Origin: Bacteroidales bacterium
GTDB taxonomy: Bacteria > Bacteroidota > Bacteroidia > Bacteroidales > Muribaculaceae
Length of the DNA stretch: 56,847 nucleotides
Assembly (NCBI GenBank): GCA_020859845.1
Contig: JAJBVL010000048.1
Location: 1 to 56,847, forward strand
Reading direction: 5' to 3'
Made by a program: the position numbers and the translations under genes. This document shows positions 1 through 7,666 of this stretch, in pieces (within the stretch, counting starts at the first letter, position 1; every line of letters begins with the position of its first letter). The notes under the pieces are model-generated. The model was not told the origin of the DNA. It saw only the letters and a program-made list of their open reading frames with translations, and searched no databases.

Positions 1-303
1 CGGCGTACTGCTTGCGCTCTATCTGCGCCAGCGCCTCCTCGGGCGAGCCGTCGAGTTTCACCTCTATCAGGTAGAGCTTCCCCGCGTACGTCATGGCAAT
101 GTCCACGCGGCCTTCGCGCGTGCGCACCTCCACGTCGGCGTAAGCCCCCAGCAACGAGAACACCACGTAGAGCATCTGCTGCCAGTGGCCCTCGTAGTCG
201 ATATTACCTCCGTCTTGTCGATATAGAGGTACCTACCTTCGCGAATCTTCTCGAAAGTCTGTATGCCTATGGGGTATCTGCGTCGTGGCTGCGTCATCGT
301 CAT
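1..303 (-). pseudogene. AAA-ATPase-like / PD-(D/E)XK nuclease gene with internal deletion (partial)
   Basis: Reading leftward from ATG at 303 (or 297), the first ~30 residues match the usual start of the AAA-ATPase-like plus DUF1703 (PD-(D/E)XK) family: PIGIQTFEKIREGRYLYIDKT. Near 200 the frame breaks. One frame over, the minus strand continues to the window edge as the C-terminal nuclease domain of the same family: YEGHWQQMLYVVFSLLGAYA, then VDIAMTY (catalytic Asp) and LYLIEVKLDGSPEEAL (the E-x-K of the nuclease core). Full members run to about 500 residues or more, so nearly the whole ATPase part is missing between YIDKT and YEGHW, and the junction is out of frame. The gene runs off the left end. 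The family is common and multicopy in Bacteroidales; its role is unclear. The product is almost certainly non-functional. Confidence 0.8.
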
Positions 304-328
304 TGGGCTTGCGTGGATTATCAAAACG

Positions 329-336
329 CAAATTTA
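329..336 (-). promoter_or_regulatory. -7 box (TAAATTTG) of the nuclease pseudogene
   Basis: Read on the minus strand this is TAAATTTG, fitting the Bacteroidetes -7 consensus TAnnTTTG, about 25 nt before the pseudogene start at 303. Confidence 0.45.
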
Positions 337-422
337 GCAATTTTTCTTGCCTATTCTTTCATGTTTTATAAATAGTCCATTAAAATACACAAATAGGCAA
401 TCGATAATTTGTGAGAATAGGA

Positions 423-430
423 TAACTTTG
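423..430 (+). promoter_or_regulatory. -7 box (TAACTTTG) of the broken lipoprotein gene
   Basis: An exact TAACTTTG lies 34 nt before the ATG at 465. No TTTG is seen at the usual ~20 nt spacing upstream (a TTTG at 408-411 is too close), so the -33 element is weak or absent. Confidence 0.5.
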
Positions 431-464
431 CAGCAGCTATTCACCACATCTAATATTTTACGCA

Positions 465-1218
465 ATGAGAAAGCTCCTTTACCTTACAACTTTTATCTTG
501 AGCAGTCTCGTCTTTCTTGCTTGCTCGGATGACAATGTACCTGAACCCCAAGGCCCAGAGGATCCCCCTGAGGAATACGAGTCGTGGGTTGACTCCCTTG
601 GCGTGCATCTTGACCATGCCATCGGCTGGTTTAAACTCGACTCCGCGAGTCAGAAATGGACTTTAGTGCTCACAGAGAAAGACAAAAAGCTTTTCCCTGA
701 CACAACTAACATGATAATTTATTACATCCCGGGGGAACCATCTGTGCCTGAGAGTGTATTAAACCATTCCAATAGTGGGGCACCATACTATATTTCTGGA
801 GTGTGTTTCCTTATGGATACCATCAACCTAAAAGGGAATATATTCTATGAATATGGCATTACTGATCTTCAAGGACGCATGGTGAACAATGAATGTGTAA
901 TGTTAGAAAGTCGAGAGGAAATGCCTGCCTTTTCTCGCTCTGCTTCCTATGTACAAAATCGGTTGATGAATATTTATGTACATGTGCTAAGAGATGGATT
1001 TGGGAATGGATGGGATGGCCAAAGCGTTTCTCAAACCATTCTCTCGAGTCTTAACCAAGGATTCTCTACGTCTAATATCAGTTTTGTACTTTCAGGTTGG
1101 AGCTACATTGATTGCCTCACTTCTGATTTTTTAAAAAGAATGGCCTACGGGACTCTATACCGTTCATCTTTCAGATGAGGCTCATTCCGATAAGCGCGTG
1201 GTAGAAATAGAGCATTGA
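465..1218 (+). pseudogene. Broken metalloprotease-like surface lipoprotein gene
   Basis: The open frame from ATG 465 gives 237 residues and stops at 1178. It begins with a lipoprotein signal peptide ending LACSDD; the Ser-Asp-Asp after the Cys resembles the acidic surface-export signal of Bacteroidetes lipoproteins. The middle is not recognisable. Residues near 165-215 (NIYVHVLRDGFGNGW, then SSLNQGFSTSNISFVLSG) resemble the segment just before the zinc site in Bacteroidales metzincin lipoproteins, but no HExxH follows. After a T/A-rich stretch near 1130-1138 this frame gives an unconvincing end. The next frame instead reads GLYTVHLSDE...KRVVEIEH and stops at 1216-1218, which looks like the last strands of a C-terminal beta-domain. 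I infer an internal deletion joining the N-terminal part out of frame to the C-terminal tail. The family call is tentative. Confidence 0.55.
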
Positions 1219-1254
1219 ACAAGCTTACTGGCTTAATTTTATCCGAGTATAGAA

Positions 1255-1289
1255 ATCTGGGGAGGGTCCATGAATGGCCGTCCCCAGAT
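1255..1289. terminator. Hairpin between converging genes
   Basis: ATCTGGGGA (1255-1263) pairs perfectly with TCCCCAGAT (1281-1289) around a 17-nt loop; T-rich sequence follows on the plus side. It lies between the broken lipoprotein gene (+) and the AraC gene (-), so it may serve both. Confidence 0.55.
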
Positions 1290-1308
1290 GTTTATTTTAA
1301 GCGCTGAA

Positions 1309-2220
1309 TCACTTCTTACGGAAAGCAGTGGGAGTAAGAGCCGTATGCCGATAGAAGAACCTTACGAAATGGGAGGCATCTTTGAACCCCAATTCAGTAG
1401 CTATTTCTTTTACTTGGAGGTCGGGACGGAAACGCAACATTCGTTTGGCTTCCAGTAGTAAGCGGCTATTGATAATTCCTAATGGTGTCTGATACGAAGC
1501 TATGGCTACGCTATTGTTGAGAGTTGCAAGGGAAAGATTCAACATAGCAGCGTAGTCCTTCACAGTATGGAGCCTTTTAAAATTGGCTTCTACTGCCATT
1601 GAGTAACTAAGATAATGAAGATAGTGGGGGTCAGAAAGCGACTTTGGATTTGAGCGATTTTTTTCTCCACGACGTTCCAACTCTATCAAAAGCCGAGAGA
1701 TAAGAATCGCCATATATTCTATATGGTGGACTGCCGTTTCCCCACGCGAGTGCTCTGCCAGCAATTGATTTTCTATAGTTTCTATTATATCCTTTGATTT
1801 AGAAAGATGCGTAAAACACACCGGCCCCTTGCCAAGGTTAAAAAGCTCTTTCTTCGAGTATTCCTTTAGCATTGGAGGAAAATAACTAAATAGCTCCTCT
1901 GAAAAGAAGATCGCAAAACCGCTCAGTTGGGATTTTTCATAGGAATGTACCATCCCGGGAGCAAGCAAGAATACTTCCATTTCATCCACTTCATGCTCTT
2001 CAAGTTCCACCACATGACAGCCTTCCCCCTCCTTGAATACAAGAATCACATAGAAGTCGTGAGTATGATTACAGCCTTGAAGGTAGGGATTTTCATTCTG
2101 TCCCTGGGGGAACGAGAAGACTTCTACCACTGGATCCTTCAAGCCAGCAGCATCCATCTTGCAAGCAAAGAAGTCGTCAGAAACCTTTTCTTCAGGATGA
2201 TATTTATATGGGTTCTTCAT
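1309..2220 (-). CDS. AraC-family transcriptional regulator
   Basis: 303 residues, the usual size for AraC/XylS-type regulators. The N-terminal half looks like the cupin-type ligand-binding domain (NHTHDFYVILVFKEGEG near residues 51-67; FLLAPGMVHSY near 84-94). The C-terminal ~100 residues form the double helix-turn-helix DNA-binding domain: VKDYAAMLNLSLATLNN is the first unit, VKEIATELGFKDASHFVRFF the second, and it ends TALTPTAFRKK. It should bind DNA in response to a small molecule; the ligand and targets cannot be told. It stands alone, convergent with the broken lipoprotein gene and divergent from rsmH, and has its own well-formed promoter at 2250-2281. Confidence 0.88.
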   Translation of the reverse strand: MKNPYKYHPEEKVSDDFFACKMDAAGLKDPVVEVFSFPQGQNENPYLQGCNHTHDFYVILVFKEGEGCHVVELEEHEVDEMEVFLLAPGMVHSYEKSQLSGFAIFFSEELFSYFPPMLKEYSKKELFNLGKGPVCFTHLSKSKDIIETIENQLLAEHSRGETAVHHIEYMAILISRLLIELERRGEKNRSNPKSLSDPHYLHYLSYSMAVEANFKRLHTVKDYAAMLNLSLATLNNSVAIASYQTPLGIINSRLLLEAKRMLRFRPDLQVKEIATELGFKDASHFVRFFYRHTALTPTAFRKK

Positions 2221-2249
2221 AAATATCGATTTTCATGGATATTGTTAGG

Positions 2250-2281
2250 CAAAATTAATACTTCCCCCTGGTTCCTCCAAA
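2250..2281 (-). promoter_or_regulatory. Promoter of the AraC gene
   Basis: On the minus strand TTTG (2281-2278), 20 nt, then TAATTTTG (2257-2250). This is an exact fit to the Bacteroidetes -33/-7 promoter, ~30 nt before the ATG at 2220. Confidence 0.7.
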
Positions 2282-2327
2282 TTAATCGACCTGTATCTGT
2301 ATTTTAAACAAATTTTTTTAGATTACG

Positions 2328-2390
2328 TCACGCCCTCCTTGGGGGAGTAGGCAGTTTCATCTCGACGAGGTAGAGCCTGCTCAATGGCAT
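2328..2390 (-). pseudogene. Scrap of a second PD-(D/E)XK (DUF1703-type) gene
   Basis: The minus strand reads a 20-codon frame, from ATG 2390 to TGA 2328-2330, containing LYLVEMKLPTPP. It matches LYLIEVKLDGSPEE of the nuclease pseudogene at the left end in both protein and DNA (compare 2350-2377 with about 54-82), with mostly conservative changes. Nothing upstream or downstream extends the match. I read it as the remains of another copy of that multicopy family; chance similarity over so short a stretch cannot be excluded. The rest of the 2282-2584 gap is AT-rich and holds nothing else I recognise. Confidence 0.4.
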
Positions 2391-2584
2391 TTTTTTCATT
2401 AAACTCTCACGGGCAGCCAATAGAGAGAGAGAAAATTTGCGTTTGCAAACGAAAAAGGGATTGCCCTCAACAAAACGACCTTTAAATCAGGCCTCTAAAT
2501 GAATGTTGATAACTTTTTTGGTTTTGAGGTGAAAATTTTTTGCGTTTTTGGTGTTTAGGTCTGTAAACTTTCTATAAAAAACCG

Positions 2585-2592
2585 TAACTTTG
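2585..2592 (+). promoter_or_regulatory. -7 box (TAACTTTG) of the dcw cluster
   Basis: An exact TAACTTTG ends only 4 nt before the GTG start of rsmH at 2597. By the usual spacing, transcription would begin at about 2596-2599, so the message would be leaderless or nearly so. No good -33 TTTG is seen at 19-20 nt. Confidence 0.5.
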
Positions 2593-2596
2593 TAAA

Positions 2597-3505
2597 GTGA
2601 TTTCCGAAGCTTATCATATACCAGCCCTTTTACCCCAGGCGCTTGAGGCTCTCGCCCTAAAACCTGGAGGCTTTTACGTCGATGCAACCTTTGGCGGCGG
2701 TGGACACTCGCGCGCCATAGTGGAGCGTTTGTCGACGGAGGGTCATCTATATGGTTTTGACCAAGACCAAGAGGCCGTGGAGCGCGCATTCTCCGACCCA
2801 CGGCTAACCATCGTCTACTCCAACTTTCGCTATCTCTCCAACTTCATGCGCTATTATGGAGTAGAGGAGCTCGATGGTGTGTTGGCCGATCTTGGGGTAT
2901 CGTTTCACCACTTCGATTCTCAGGAGCGTGGATTCTCCTTCCGATGGAGCGGTCCATTGGACATGCGCATGAACCAACGCGCGAGCCTCTCGGCTGCCGA
3001 ACTGCTTGCTTCTTATCCGGAGGAGGATATAGCCCGCATCTTAAAGGTGTATGGCGAGTTGAAGCAAGGCGCTCGCCTGGCAAAAGCCATAGTGGCTCAG
3101 CGCGCTCAGGAGCCTATCACCACCGTGGAGCGGCTTCTGGATATAGTCAAGCCAATGATCAACCCCCGGCAGGAGAAAAAAGAGCTGGCCCAGCTCTTCC
3201 AAGCTCTTCGCATCGAGGTCAACGGCGAGCTGCAGGCCCTTGAGGAGTTTTTGGCTCAAGCCACTCGCCTCCTCCGACCCGGAGGGCGCTTGGCTATCAT
3301 CACCTACCATTCGCTCGAAGACCGCATCGTCAAAAACTTTATGCGCACAGGCAACGCTGAAGGTCGCCTCGAGAAAGACTTCTATGGACGAGTAGAGGCC
3401 CCCCTGCGTCTTCTCACCTCCAAGCCCATAGTGCCCTCGGAGGAGGAGGTGGAGCGCAATCCGCGCTCGCGCAGCGCCAAGCTCAGAGTGGCAGAGAAGG
3501 TTTAA
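2597..3505 (+). CDS. rsmH: 16S rRNA (cytosine(1402)-N4)-methyltransferase RsmH (MraW)
   Basis: 302 residues. It methylates N4 of C1402 in 16S rRNA using S-adenosylmethionine, tuning decoding in the P site. The N-terminal YHIPALL and the SAM-binding FGGGGHS (residues 32-38) are hallmark motifs, as are GVLADLGVSFHHFD, ERGFSFRWSGPLDMRMN, LFQALRIEVNGEL and ITYHSLEDRIVKNF. The start is GTG at 2597: an in-frame TAA lies 12 nt upstream and YHIP follows at residue 6, so no other start is possible without losing the family's N-terminus. It is the first gene of the dcw cluster; the usual mraZ before it is absent. Confidence 0.96.
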   Translation: MISEAYHIPALLPQALEALALKPGGFYVDATFGGGGHSRAIVERLSTEGHLYGFDQDQEAVERAFSDPRLTIVYSNFRYLSNFMRYYGVEELDGVLADLGVSFHHFDSQERGFSFRWSGPLDMRMNQRASLSAAELLASYPEEDIARILKVYGELKQGARLAKAIVAQRAQEPITTVERLLDIVKPMINPRQEKKELAQLFQALRIEVNGELQALEEFLAQATRLLRPGGRLAIITYHSLEDRIVKNFMRTGNAEGRLEKDFYGRVEAPLRLLTSKPIVPSEEEVERNPRSRSAKLRVAEKV

Positions 3506-3596
3506 GGCAAAAGGCAAAAGGCAAAAGGCAAAAGGCAAAAGGCAAAAGTAAAAAGGCAAAAGTAAAAAGGCAAAAGTAAAAAGGCAAAAGTAAAGA
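3506..3596 (+). repeat. Thirteen heptamers (GGCAAAA / GTAAAAA) between rsmH and ftsL
   Basis: Directly after the rsmH stop come six GGCAAAA units, then three pairs of GTAAAAA plus GGCAAAA, then GTAAAGA. That is 13 units of exactly 7 nt, filling nearly the whole gap to the ftsL-like start at 3608. Confidence 0.93.
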
Positions 3597-3607
3597 AGGA
3601 ATAAGAG

Positions 3608-3988
3608 ATGGCTGTCAGGAGGATAACAAATAATAATGGTGGAGAAGCCGCGGAGCCCCAACACCCTCATCGCCGAGGAGCGTGGATAGCTCGCCTTATC
3701 CATGGGCAGCTAATATCGAGCGACTTCTTCTCGCGCAACTGGCTTGCCATCTTCGCAGCCTGCATCTTGATGCTCCTCTATATCACCAACAAATACAATT
3801 GCCAGACCAAGATGGAGGAGATACGTCGCCTCAACAAGGAGCTGGAAATTGTCAAGACTGAACGCATACGTGTGCGAAGCATCTACATGAGCCGCATACG
3901 CGAATCCTCTATGCAGGAGCTTATCGACTCGCTGCATCTCAACCTCCACGTACAAGAACAACCCCCATATCGCCTACCCTCAAGATGA
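3608..3988 (+). CDS. ftsL: FtsL-like cell division protein
   Basis: 126 residues, a small bitopic membrane protein. A cytoplasmic N-terminus of about 44 residues rich in Arg and Gly is followed by one membrane helix (about 45-61, LAIFAACILMLLYIT) and then a heptad-like coiled coil (about 66-100, EEIRRLNKELEIVKTERIRV). The size, topology and position between rsmH and ftsI are those of FtsL, which bridges FtsQ and the FtsI/FtsW synthase; sequence identity across FtsL proteins is always low, so the call rests on context and architecture. Its TGA overlaps the ATG of ftsI (ATGA at 3985-3988), suggesting coupled translation. Confidence 0.85.
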   Translation: MAVRRITNNNGGEAAEPQHPHRRGAWIARLIHGQLISSDFFSRNWLAIFAACILMLLYITNKYNCQTKMEEIRRLNKELEIVKTERIRVRSIYMSRIRESSMQELIDSLHLNLHVQEQPPYRLPSR

Positions 3989-6066
3989 AAAAATCCAATC
4001 GCAAACGTATACTGTCGCGCTATGGCCTGATTATCTTCTTCATCCTCTTGGGTGCTGTGGGAGTGTGCTACAAACTCATCGACACCACCTACCTCTCGGC
4101 CGACAAGTGGAACGCCAAAGCCCTCCAAGAACTGTCGAAAATGGAGAAAATACTTCCCGATCGTGGCGACATCTTGGCCGCCGACGGGTCGCTTCTGGCT
4201 ACCAACCTCCACTACTATACCGTCAGGATGGACTATCGTAGCGAGCGCTTCATGGAGAAGCGCCTCCTTCAAGCCATCGACTCGATTGCCGACAGCATGG
4301 CTGTTCATTTTCCTATACGCACGGCAAAGGAATGGCACGACCATCTGCTGGCACCCCTCGATAAGAAAAAAAACGAGCGTCCAAGGGCCTATCGCGTGAT
4401 TGGCAACATATCCTACAGCGAATATCAGCTCCTGCGCACCTTCCCCTTCTTCAAAATAAAGAACCCCAACCGAAATGGCTTGACCGTGGAGGCCCGTCTA
4501 CGCCGTGTGAATCCCTACGGCGACATGGCGCGCCGCAGTATAGGTGGCGTAGGGCAGACCAAGGAATGCTCCGAGATTCATGGCATCTCAGGCTTGGAGA
4601 AAGCGCTCGACACTCTGCTCTATGGCAAGGCAGGATTATATAAAAAGGTGCCGGTGACGCGCGGTATCGTCAACTGGACCGAGCAACCCGCCGAGGCTGG
4701 TTATAATATCCGCACCACCATCGACATCAAGATGCAAGATATAGTGGAGAACGAACTCAACGACGTGCTCTCCTTCGTTAATGCCGATTGGGGGGTAGCC
4801 GTATTGATGGAGGTGGCTACCGGCGACATCAAAGCAATCTCCAACCTCGAGAAAAACAAGAATGGCGACAACTATATCGAGGGCATGAACCGCGCTGTGC
4901 TCGGTTTTGAGCCTGGCTCGGTCATCAAGACCCTCTCAATGCTGATAGCCCTCGAGGAGGGGATAGTGAGCGATGTCAACCGCGTCTACTCCACGGGCAG
5001 CTCGTGGGCCTATGCCGGAGGCCGACCCATCACTGATGCCCATGGTGTGGGCTCCCTCACCGTCAGCGAGGTGATAGAGCGCTCATCCAATATCGGCATG
5101 TCGAAGATTATCACCAGCCGCTACGATGCCCACCCTGGCGACTTCTACAGCGCCATCAAGAAGATAGGCTTCTTGGAGCCTATGAATACAGGCATCGCGG
5201 GCGAGACTGTGCCGAGGATTGATAGCGTGCCCAACAATCGCGGCGGCCGCATCACCCTCTCGCGTCAATGCTACGGCTACGCCACGGAGATACCACCGCT
5301 CTATACCCTCTCCATCTACAACGCTATAGCCAACGGTGGCCGTTACGTGCGTCCACGCCTCGTCAAGGAACTCTCGTCGGAGCGGGGCGACTCGATGCTT
5401 CCGGTCACATATATCCGCGACCAGGCATGCAGCCCCGAGAACGCCGCCAAGCTGCGCCAGATGCTCACCAACGTAGTGTGGGGCGACCACGGCACCGGCC
5501 GCCGCCTACGCAACGACAAGGTGCGCATAGCCGGTAAGACTGGCACATGCTACATGATAGAGGGCGGAGGCTACAACACATCCAAGAAGCGCTTGGCCTT
5601 CTGTGGATTTTTCCCAGCCGAGGAGCCGCTCTATTCGTGTATAGTGCTGGTGGCCAATCCGCGCCAGAACGCCTTTGGAGCTGCAAGTACCAGCGGCGAG
5701 GTGCTAAAGAACGTGGCCCTCAAGCTCTACTCGCGAGGCATGCTCAACAACAGCAGCGACTATAAGGTGGGTGAGCCAACGCCCACCACCCCTACCCTCT
5801 ATGCCGCAGTCAACGAGCGTGCCAACGAACGCATACGCAGCGAGCTTGGCATCAAGGGGCAACGGCGTGCGCTGGAACATCCCAAGAAGGCAGTCAGCGG
5901 TGTGCCCAACGTGGTGGGCTACGGGCTACGCGATGCTATAGCAACGCTCGAAAACGCCGGCTACAACGTAGAGTTTCGCGGAGCTGGCTATGTGTGCTCC
6001 CAGTCGCCACATGCCGGCCAGTCGCTATCGCCAGGCTCCAAGATTACCCTCTCCCTGACCGAATAA
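3985..6066 (+). CDS. ftsI: Division-specific transpeptidase FtsI (PBP3-like) with PASTA domain
   Basis: 693 residues, a class B penicillin-binding protein that cross-links septal peptidoglycan. It has a short cytoplasmic tail, one membrane helix (about 14-32), a dimerisation/pedestal domain, then the transpeptidase domain with catalytic Ser312 in SVIK (Lys315), SSN at 367-369 and KTG at 518-520. The C-terminus carries one PASTA domain (about 640-693, from VPNVVGYGLRDAI to KITLSLTE), as in many Bacteroidetes FtsI/SpoVD-like proteins. It overlaps ftsL by 4 nt, and FtsL and FtsW from the same cluster are its expected partners. SpoVD-like naming is possible but the division role follows from context. 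Confidence 0.94.
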   Translation: MKKSNRKRILSRYGLIIFFILLGAVGVCYKLIDTTYLSADKWNAKALQELSKMEKILPDRGDILAADGSLLATNLHYYTVRMDYRSERFMEKRLLQAIDSIADSMAVHFPIRTAKEWHDHLLAPLDKKKNERPRAYRVIGNISYSEYQLLRTFPFFKIKNPNRNGLTVEARLRRVNPYGDMARRSIGGVGQTKECSEIHGISGLEKALDTLLYGKAGLYKKVPVTRGIVNWTEQPAEAGYNIRTTIDIKMQDIVENELNDVLSFVNADWGVAVLMEVATGDIKAISNLEKNKNGDNYIEGMNRAVLGFEPGSVIKTLSMLIALEEGIVSDVNRVYSTGSSWAYAGGRPITDAHGVGSLTVSEVIERSSNIGMSKIITSRYDAHPGDFYSAIKKIGFLEPMNTGIAGETVPRIDSVPNNRGGRITLSRQCYGYATEIPPLYTLSIYNAIANGGRYVRPRLVKELSSERGDSMLPVTYIRDQACSPENAAKLRQMLTNVVWGDHGTGRRLRNDKVRIAGKTGTCYMIEGGGYNTSKKRLAFCGFFPAEEPLYSCIVLVANPRQNAFGAASTSGEVLKNVALKLYSRGMLNNSSDYKVGEPTPTTPTLYAAVNERANERIRSELGIKGQRRALEHPKKAVSGVPNVVGYGLRDAIATLENAGYNVEFRGAGYVCSQSPHAGQSLSPGSKITLSLTE

Positions 6067-6143
6067 AGCCCTTGGCCCTTTACCCCTTCGCCCCTTTGGA
6101 GAAAAGAACAATAGAATAAAAGAATCAATCAAAAGCATCCCAT

Positions 6144-7601
6144 ATGAAACCCCTCTCAGAACTACTATCAGCCATTACCGTTGAAGAAATCATCGGCAAC
6201 GAGTCGCGCACGATCACCTCGCTCGAGAGCGACTCTCGTAAGATAAAGCTCGGCTCGATGTTTGTAGCCGTGCGTGGAGTGAATGTCGACGGCCATCGCT
6301 TCATCCCATTGGTGACGCTGGCCGGCGCGGCGGCTATCGTCTGCGAAGAGCTCCCCGAGAGGCTGGAATCTACCGTCACATATATACGCGTGGCCAACAC
6401 GGCGGTGGCGCTCGGTTTTCTCGCCTCACAGTGGTGGGGCAATCCCTCGCGCAAGCTCCACCTGGTAGGAGTGACTGGCACCAACGGCAAGACCACCACA
6501 GCCACCCTCATCTATGAGATGGCGCGAATGATGGGCCACAAGGCAGGCCTTATCTCCACCGTATGCAATTATATCGACGACGAAGCTGTGCCCACCGAGC
6601 ATACCACCCCCGATCCCCTCACGCTCAACCATCTGCTCCATCGCATGGTGGTAAATGGCTGCACCTACGCCGCCATGGAGGTGAGCTCCCACGCCGCCCA
6701 TCAGCATCGTATCGCCGGGCTGCGATTCGCCGGAGGAATCTTTAGCAACCTGACGCGCGACCACCTCGATTATCATAAGACAGTGGAGGCTTATCTCGCG
6801 GCCAAGAAGTCGTTTTTCGACATTCTCCCACGCGATGCTTTCGCTTTGACCAATCTCGACGACAAGGCTGGTCCTGTGATGCTCCAAAACACCGAAGCCC
6901 ATCGCTATACCTACTCCCTCCGCGAGCAGGCCGACTATGTGGGCCGCATCATAGAGAGCCGTCTTGATGGCACCCTCATGTCGTTTAACGGCCACGAGGT
7001 GGAGGTGCTGTTCACTGGTCGCTTCAACGCCTACAATCTTACGGCAGTATATGGAGCATGCTGCTTGCTGGGATTTGACCACGAGCAGGTGCTCGTCAAC
7101 ATGAGCCGCCTCGTGCCAGTGGCAGGACGCTTCCAGACCTTCCACAGCCCTGGGGGAGTGACAGCTATCGTCGACTATGCCCATACGCCCGACGCTCTTG
7201 TCAACGTGCTTGGCGCTATACGCGATGTGGTGGGCAACAAGGCCTCGATAATCACTGTGGTAGGAGCCGGTGGCAACCGCGATGCAGGCAAGCGTCCCAT
7301 CATGGCGCGCGAAGCTGGCCAGCGTAGCGACTACCTCGTGCTCACCAGCGACAACCCACGCTTTGAAGAGCCTGAAGCCATCCTGGCCGACATGGAGGCC
7401 GGACTCGACGATGAGCTGCGCCAACGCTCCGTCTCCATTGTTGACCGCCGCGAGGCCATCAAGCATGCTGTCTCGATAGCCAAGGCCGGCGACGTGGTGC
7501 TCATAGCAGGTAAAGGCCACGAAGACTATCAGGAAATTAAGGGCGTGAAGCATCACTTTGACGACCGTGAAGAGGTGCGCGCAGTATTAGCAGACTTTTG
7601 A
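6144..7601 (+). CDS. murE: UDP-MurNAc-L-Ala-D-Glu:diaminopimelate ligase MurE
   Basis: 485 residues. It adds the third amino acid to the peptidoglycan stem peptide in the cytoplasm, using ATP. The ATP loop is GTNGKTTT at 112-119. [12 protein letters not shown] and [10 protein letters not shown] are further Mur-ligase motifs, and [10 protein letters not shown] lies near the start of the C-terminal domain. DNPR at 403-406 is the motif that in known MurE enzymes selects meso-diaminopimelate rather than lysine. The last codon and the TGA stop (TTTTGA at 7596-7601) lie inside the first unit of a downstream tandem repeat, so the C-terminus may have been reset by the repeat. Confidence 0.96.
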   Translation: MKPLSELLSAITVEEIIGNESRTITSLESDSRKIKLGSMFVAVRGVNVDGHRFIPLVTLAGAAAIVCEELPERLESTVTYIRVANTAVALGFLASQWWGNPSRKLHLVGVTGTNGKTTTATLIYEMARMMGHKAGLISTVCNYIDDEAVPTEHTTPDPLTLNHLLHRMVVNGCTYAAMEVSSHAAHQHRIAGLRFAGGIFSNLTRDHLDYHKTVEAYLAAKKSFFDILPRDAFALTNLDDKAGPVMLQNTEAHRYTYSLREQADYVGRIIESRLDGTLMSFNGHEVEVLFTGRFNAYNLTAVYGACCLLGFDHEQVLVNMSRLVPVAGRFQTFHSPGGVTAIVDYAHTPDALVNVLGAIRDVVGNKASIITVVGAGGNRDAGKRPIMAREAGQRSDYLVLTSDNPRFEEPEAILADMEAGLDDELRQRSVSIVDRREAIKHAVSIAKAGDVVLIAGKGHEDYQEIKGVKHHFDDREEVRAVLADF

Positions 7602-7660
7602 CTTGATACTTTTGACTTGATACTTTTGACTTGATACTTTTGACTTGATACTTTTGACTT
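7596..7660 (+). repeat. Four and a half 14-mers between murE and mraY
   Basis: TTTTGACTTGATAC repeats at 7596, 7610, 7624 and 7638, then a partial TTTTGACTT up to 7660. Each 14-mer is two heptamers; on the opposite strand it reads AGTATCA plus AGTCAAA. It begins within the last codon of murE and ends 6 nt before the mraY ATG. Confidence 0.94.
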
Positions 7661-7666
7661 AAGTTA

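Noticed and set aside
6426-7556. Long minus-strand frame (376 codons) opposite murE
   Set aside because: It is a shadow of murE codon use; no family resemblance and no promoter. murE is unambiguous.
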